A stretch of DNA of 10,577 bases from the NCBI GenBank assembly GCA_946056455.1, contig CAMGJS010000019.1, positions 1 to 10,577 of the forward strand, given 5' to 3'. The DNA is from an uncultured Clostridia bacterium. Its GTDB lineage: Bacteria > Bacillota > Clostridia > Oscillospirales > Ruminococcaceae. Positions 7,042 to 10,577 of the stretch are shown here, piece by piece; the stretch's first letter is position 1; each line of letters begins with the position of its first letter. The translations under genes and the position numbers were made by a program. The notes under the pieces are model-generated. The model had not been told where the DNA came from and ran no database searches. It saw only the letters and a program-made list of their open reading frames with translations.

Positions 7042-8707
7042 CAGATATACTCTCCTTAAGCTTTGTGAGGGCAATTTTCGTTTCCGCCGCAGTTTCGCCC
7101 AGAAGCGACGCTATCTCCTGAACGATACGCATCTGCTTGTCAACGACCTTGTCGGCGATTTCAACTGTCTGTCGGCTTATGCTTTCTTTCTTTTCCTTTT
7201 CACATTCTTCAGATGTGATATCGCGCATAATACATATGAGAAGTCGATAGTCCTTATCGTAAAGAACGGTCTGCTCGACATATTTTTTATATTCGGCAAG
7301 ATACATTCTCTGGTCCCTTACGCTTCTGCCCGTTTCAAGCACGGTGAGGAATATCTTGGGGTCGAGTATTCTTATTACCTGGTCGCCTAAAACATCGGAG
7401 GCGGAACGGATATTCATAATCTTTCTTGCCGCCGTGTTTATCTGCTGGACTTCGAGGCTTTCGTTAAGAACGATAATGCCGTTGGGGGTGTTATTGACAA
7501 TGTTATCCGAAAAGCTTTCTGCTTTGTCTTTAAGGAACGGCAGACACATTGAAACCTCCGCCTTGCCCTGATAAACGGCAACAGCTTTTTCACGGCAGGT
7601 ATTGTATCCGCAGGAACCGCAGTTGAGTTCGTCCGATGGCTTGAATTTGCCCATACGATGAAGAATTTCTTCAATCTCGGTTTCGCTCGGCATATTCACC
7701 TTGCGGTCAATCATTTCAAAATTCTTTTTAATCTCGTCGGGTTCAAACTCTGATATTTCAAAATCATTCTTACCCGCATAGTTTGCAATTTCCATATAGT
7801 CCTTAACGGGCGAATGATGATATTTTTCCATAACTGGACCGCCGATACAGCTTCCTGTGCAGGCGGACATTTCAATGAAGCATTTGTGAATTTTTCCGCT
7901 TTCGATATCTTTAAGTGCGGCAATGCAGTTTTCAACGCCGTCAACAACAAGATATGTATAACCCTTTTCTTCGCAGTCCATTGTTTTTAAAATACCGCCC
8001 GATGTGGGGAAAAATCTTGCACGGCTGTTTTCGTTTTCGTCCTTTTCGCCCGAAAGCGTAATGTTCTCGCTTTCAAGCCAGTTTGTAAGCTCCTCAAAGG
8101 TGAGAACCGCGTCCACAATTCCGCCGTAACGCTCAGCTTCGTCCTTTTTTGAAACGCAGGGACCTATGAAAACTGTCTTTGCGTTGGGGTTACGCTTTTT
8201 TATGTCCGAACAATGAGCCTGCATAGGCGACATAACATCCGCAAGAAAAGGAAGCTCCGCAGGAAAATATTTCTGTATAAGAAGATTTACAGAATGACAG
8301 CAGGAGGAAATCAAAATGTCACGCTGTTCTTCTCTTAAAATTCTTTCGTATTCGGTCTTTACCATTGTAGCGCCGTAAGCTGTTTCTTCAACCTCATAAA
8401 AGCCGAGCTTTCTGAGCGCTTCTCTCATCGAATTTATTCCGACGCCGTAATTTGCCACAAACGAAGGCGCCAGACTTGCAATGACCGGCGCTCCGCTTTG
8501 AAGATAAACTTTGATTTTTTCTGTTTCGTCGACTATTTCCTTTGCATTCTGAGGGCAGACAACAAAACATTGTCCGCAAAGAATACATTCATCGTCGATA
8601 ATATGAGCCTGATTTCCCGAAAATCTTATGGACTTTACGGGGCAGTTTCTGATACATTTATAGCAATTTTTACAGTTGGACTTTTTAAGCGTCATACAAC
8701 CGGGCAT
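7034..8707 (-). CDS. hydS: Group C sensory [FeFe]-hydrogenase with PAS domain (HydS)
   Basis: This 557-residue protein begins with a two-cluster ferredoxin domain (C12, C15, C18, C22; C41, C44, C47, C51). The H-cluster domain follows, with L1 ISSCCHS (C136, C137), L2 IGPCVSKKDEAE (C184) and L3 EMSACTGSCIGG (C283, C287), so all four expected ligand cysteines are kept. Next is a CxxCxxxxC...C cluster module (C363, C366, C371, C388) like the small Fe-S domain of RnfB-type proteins. Then come a PAS domain (~398-497) and a charged, probably coiled-coil tail (~500-555). There is no kinase, cyclase or DNA-binding output domain, so the signal must pass to a partner, most simply the overlapping phosphatase. 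Group C enzymes are thought to sense H2 rather than make it in bulk. GAGGG precedes the ATG, 3 bases after the ferredoxin stop. Confidence 0.92.
   Translation of the reverse strand: MPGCMTLKKSNCKNCYKCIRNCPVKSIRFSGNQAHIIDDECILCGQCFVVCPQNAKEIVDETEKIKVYLQSGAPVIASLAPSFVANYGVGINSMREALRKLGFYEVEETAYGATMVKTEYERILREEQRDILISSCCHSVNLLIQKYFPAELPFLADVMSPMQAHCSDIKKRNPNAKTVFIGPCVSKKDEAERYGGIVDAVLTFEELTNWLESENITLSGEKDENENSRARFFPTSGGILKTMDCEEKGYTYLVVDGVENCIAALKDIESGKIHKCFIEMSACTGSCIGGPVMEKYHHSPVKDYMEIANYAGKNDFEISEFEPDEIKKNFEMIDRKVNMPSETEIEEILHRMGKFKPSDELNCGSCGYNTCREKAVAVYQGKAEVSMCLPFLKDKAESFSDNIVNNTPNGIIVLNESLEVQQINTAARKIMNIRSASDVLGDQVIRILDPKIFLTVLETGRSVRDQRMYLAEYKKYVEQTVLYDKDYRLLICIMRDITSEECEKEKKESISRQTVEIADKVVDKQMRIVQEIASLLGETAAETKIALTKLKESISDE
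7052..7057 (-). promoter_or_regulatory. Ribosome binding site of the phosphatase, inside hydS
   Basis: AAGGAG on the minus strand lies 10 bases before the ATG at 7041 and within the last codons of hydS. It supports the 390-residue product and suggests coupled translation with hydS. Confidence 0.7.
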
Positions 8708-8710
8708 ATA

Positions 8711-8968
8711 CTATCCCTCTTCCTTTAATGCCTTTAAAATCTTATCTTCAAAAAATTCCTTGAAATTGTCTTTTGTTACTCCTGTGTAGATATTGTCGTC
8801 AACTGTGATTGTAACGCCCTCACGATTGCACTTGCCGGTACAGAAATTACCGGCAAGCGTAATATCGTTTGAAAGGTTGCGCTCTTCAATGGCGCTCTGC
8901 AAAAGCGATACAATATCCTCAGACCCTTTTAAGTGGCAGGAACTTCCCACACAAATCTGAACTATCAC
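8711..8968 (-). CDS. Thioredoxin-like [2Fe-2S] ferredoxin (second of a tandem pair)
   Basis: This small soluble electron carrier of the NuoE/thioredoxin-like ferredoxin fold has the cluster pattern CVGSSC (four residues between cysteines) and, ~35 residues on, FCTGKC (three between). I prefer the GTG at 8968 (85 residues, MIVQICVGSSCHLKGS). AAAGG at 8983-8979 is 10 bases away, whereas the GTG at 8977 is almost on top of that site and would overlap the previous stop by 4 bases. The preceding ferredoxin ends at 8974, and hydS starts 3 bases after this gene. The position suggests electron exchange with HydS, which is inference. Confidence 0.88.
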   Translation of the reverse strand: MIVQICVGSSCHLKGSEDIVSLLQSAIEERNLSNDITLAGNFCTGKCNREGVTITVDDNIYTGVTKDNFKEFFEDKILKALKEEG

Positions 8969-8973
8969 CCGTA

Positions 8974-9213
8974 TCACACCTTTGCAAGAATTTCTTTATT
9001 GAAAAATTCGTCAACAGTATCGGGGGTAAGCGAAAAGAAGTTGTCGTCAACGGTTACGCATACGCCCTGCTGACATTTGCCCATACAGAATGTTCCGCCG
9101 AGCTGAACCTTTTCTTTAAGGTCGTTTTCTGCAATAAGATACTGCAACTGCTCTACTACTCTGCGCGAGCCTTTAAGGTGACAGGAGCTTCCTATACATA
9201 CTGTTACTTTCAT
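8974..9213 (-). CDS. Thioredoxin-like [2Fe-2S] ferredoxin (first of a tandem pair)
   Basis: This is a paralogue of the next gene, sharing GSSCHLKGS, the FCxGKC motif and the VTVDDN stretch near the end. Cluster ligands are the cysteines of CIGSSC and FCMGKC, as in NuoE-like [2Fe-2S] proteins. The ATG at 9213 (79 residues) is preferred over the in-frame ATG at 9228, because GAGGAG at 9226-9221 sits 7 bases before 9213 and would lie inside the coding region of the longer version. It follows the kinase gene by 21 bases with no terminator or clear promoter between them. Compared with its neighbour it has QQGVC in place of NREGV after FCxGKC, so it carries one extra cysteine. Confidence 0.88.
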   Translation of the reverse strand: MKVTVCIGSSCHLKGSRRVVEQLQYLIAENDLKEKVQLGGTFCMGKCQQGVCVTVDDNFFSLTPDTVDEFFNKEILAKV

Positions 9214-9220
9214 TCCGTCA

Positions 9221-9226
9221 CTCCTC
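9221..9226 (-). promoter_or_regulatory. Ribosome binding site that fixes the start of the first ferredoxin
   Basis: GAGGAG on the minus strand lies 7 bases before the ATG at 9213. It falls inside the coding sequence if the upstream ATG at 9228 is used. This is the reason for the shorter start. Confidence 0.75.
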
Positions 9227-9234
9227 ATTTTCTG

Positions 9235-9984
9235 TTACTGATAGTCAACAACATTTACCCACGAGAGAAGGAATTCTCTTTCGTTTTCGTTTGCCTTTAC
9301 AGACTGTGAAGCGGCAACGATGGGCATCCACTTCTGAACATACTGCTTTGCTGTGTCGCTCTTCTTGCAGAAAAGCTCAAGATATTTCTTTGCTCCGTCA
9401 ATATCTCCGTTGAGCCAGAAAAGAAGATATGTTCTTGCGGCGTCAGCCGAAGCGTTACCCTGTGTAGCATGCGCCCAGTCGATGATATAGGGCGTGCCGT
9501 CATCGGTGATTATAACATTGGAGGGGTTGAAGTCGCCGTGGCAGAGCTTGTTATGCTTGGGCATAGATTCAAGACGGGTAAAGAGGTCGTATCTTGTTGT
9601 AGCGTCAAGCTGAGTAAGACCTATCTTGCGGTTCATCTTGTCCTTGAGCTTTGAAAGCATCGGGTTTGTCTTTGACTGAACTTCAAGCTGAAGGTCAACG
9701 AGAAGTTCGAGGTATTCGTCCTTCTTATCGGGGTTTTCTTCCATACGCTGAGTAAGAGTCTTACCCTTGATGAATTCGGAAACGATAGCCCACTTTCCGT
9801 CTATTGTGGTAACTTCGATAATCTTGTTGATGTTAAGTCCTGTTTCTTCAACTCTTGCCTGATTTAATGCCTCGTTGAGAACATCAGCCTTTGAATAATC
9901 GGTATCGAATACCTTTATACATTTGTCACCGTCACGGTAAATGGTCTTTGAATTTCTAACAGCAATCACTCTATCGAGTTTCAT
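9235..9984 (-). CDS. Small APH/choline-kinase-fold kinase (TIGR02172-like), substrate unknown
   Basis: This 249-residue soluble protein has the marks of an aminoglycoside-phosphotransferase/choline-kinase fold. An N-lobe with CIKVF carries the likely ATP-binding Lys. The catalytic loop is CHGDFNPSNVII (~148-159), with the catalytic Asp in HGD and the metal-binding Asn. The second metal site is the Asp of YIIDWAHA. The family includes small-molecule kinases and some protein-directed kinases. Nothing here indicates antibiotic resistance. It resembles, from pattern memory, the paralogous family TIGR02172 of anaerobes such as Fibrobacter. AGGAGG abuts the adhE stop, 12 bases upstream, so its translation is probably coupled to adhE. 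The context suggests regulation of fermentation, possibly opposing the PP2C phosphatase; that is inference. Confidence 0.82.
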   Translation of the reverse strand: MKLDRVIAVRNSKTIYRDGDKCIKVFDTDYSKADVLNEALNQARVEETGLNINKIIEVTTIDGKWAIVSEFIKGKTLTQRMEENPDKKDEYLELLVDLQLEVQSKTNPMLSKLKDKMNRKIGLTQLDATTRYDLFTRLESMPKHNKLCHGDFNPSNVIITDDGTPYIIDWAHATQGNASADAARTYLLFWLNGDIDGAKKYLELFCKKSDTAKQYVQKWMPIVAASQSVKANENEREFLLSWVNVVDYQ

Positions 9985-9996
9985 AGTTATTCCTCC

Positions 9997-10577
9997 TTAT
10001 ATTTTCTTCTTTCTGCCCTTGCTTGCTTTAACATAAGCCTGCTTTGCCTTGTCGTTGTCTGAGCTCTTGATTACAGATAAGCCGTCAGGAGTTGCAACTT
10101 CTTCAAAATGCTTGCCGTAGTAAGCGTTGAGGTACATCTGCTTGATTTCGCTCATAAGAGGATAACGGGGGTTAGCGCCTGTGCACTGGTCGTCAAATGC
10201 CTGCTCAACCATATCGTCGAGTCTGTCAAGGAAGTCCTTTTCGTCAATGCCGTAGTCCTTGATTGTAGCCTTTATGCCGACCTTTTCTTTAAGCTCGTTG
10301 ATAGCCTTGATAAGACCTTCAAGCTTTTCTTCGTCTGTGTTGCCCTTGATTCCAAGATAATCGGCAACCTCTGCGTATCTTGCAAGAGTGTGGGGGTGGT
10401 CATACTGTGAGAAGGTACCCATCTTTGCGGGAACTTCGCTTGCGTTGAAGCGGAGAACTTCTTCAATCATAAGTGCGTTGGCAACGCCGTGAGGAAGGTG
10501 ATGGAATGCACCGAGCTTGTGCGCCATTGAGTGACATACGCCGAGGAATGCGTTTGCGAATGCCATACCTGCCATTG
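9997..10577 (-). CDS. adhE: Bifunctional acetaldehyde-CoA/alcohol dehydrogenase, C-terminal part only
   Basis: The last ~193 codons of an iron-dependent alcohol dehydrogenase domain run in from the right edge. There is no start codon in the window; methionines near the edge are internal. GVCHSMAHKLGAFHHLPHG near the edge holds two Fe-ligand histidines 14 residues apart, as in E. coli AdhE. The stretch ending CTGANPRYPLMSEIKQMYLNAYYG is characteristic of AdhE rather than of short single-domain alcohol dehydrogenases. The full protein would convert acetyl-CoA to acetaldehyde and then ethanol, using two NADH. The end is lysine-rich (KASKGRKKKI). It is the most upstream gene seen in the operon; its promoter is outside the window. 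Confidence 0.92.
   Translation of the reverse strand, partial: MAGMAFANAFLGVCHSMAHKLGAFHHLPHGVANALMIEEVLRFNASEVPAKMGTFSQYDHPHTLARYAEVADYLGIKGNTDEEKLEGLIKAINELKEKVGIKATIKDYGIDEKDFLDRLDDMVEQAFDDQCTGANPRYPLMSEIKQMYLNAYYGKHFEEVATPDGLSVIKSSDNDKAKQAYVKASKGRKKKI

Noticed and set aside
8869..9309. Plus-strand open frame across both ferredoxin genes
   Set aside because: It is antisense to two genes with clear cluster cysteines and ribosome binding sites; no family resemblance.
9235..9984. Antibiotic (aminoglycoside) resistance gene
   Set aside because: Only the general kinase fold is shared. The operon context and lack of specific resistance-enzyme features argue for a housekeeping or regulatory role.

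Overview
The window looks like chromosomal DNA from an anaerobic, fermentative member of the Clostridia, most likely a Ruminococcus-like species (Oscillospiraceae/Ruminococcaceae). The reasons are a T-box-controlled pheS, strong AGGAGG-type ribosome binding sites, oxygen-sensitive [FeFe]-hydrogenases and an AdhE-type ethanol dehydrogenase. No mobile element, phage gene, CRISPR array, tRNA or rRNA was seen.

Left part (1-4305). The 5' part of pheS (phenylalanyl-tRNA synthetase alpha chain) runs leftwards out of the window behind a complete T-box leader: promoter, UUC specifier, UGGU antiterminator and competing terminator. A divergent promoter starts a rightward run of ordinary genes: a two-helix membrane protein, acpS, a fused NAD(P)H-hydrate epimerase/dehydratase, and a small lipoprotein. 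The lipoprotein's ribosome binding site lies inside the 3' arm of a terminator-like hairpin. A junction-shaped inverted repeat (about 4311-4427) with T-runs on both sides separates this run from the convergent genes to its right.

Right part (4432-10577), all on the minus strand and tightly packed. In transcription order: the C-terminal part of adhE, a small kinase of the aminoglycoside-phosphotransferase/choline-kinase fold, two tandem thioredoxin-like [2Fe-2S] ferredoxins, a PAS-bearing group C (putatively H2-sensing) [FeFe]-hydrogenase (HydS type), a SpoIIE/PP2C-family serine phosphatase with an unassigned C-terminal domain, and a group B [FeFe]-hydrogenase (HydA2 type). Gaps are 3-21 bases, with one 8-base overlap and no visible internal terminator, so this reads as one operon. 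From memory, Ruminococcus albus 7 has a reported transcription unit with the same elements (aad/adhE, kinase, hydS, phosphatase, hydA2), downregulated at low H2. The locus is therefore a relative of a known arrangement rather than wholly new.

Proposed working model (inference): HydS senses H2 or redox state through its H-cluster and FeS chain. It passes the signal through its PAS/coiled-coil tail to the translationally coupled phosphatase. That phosphatase, perhaps opposed by the small kinase, adjusts the balance between the two electron sinks encoded here: ethanol (AdhE) and H2 (HydA2). The least explained parts are the kinase's substrate, the phosphatase's C-terminal domain, the role of the paired ferredoxins, and the structured intergenic elements.
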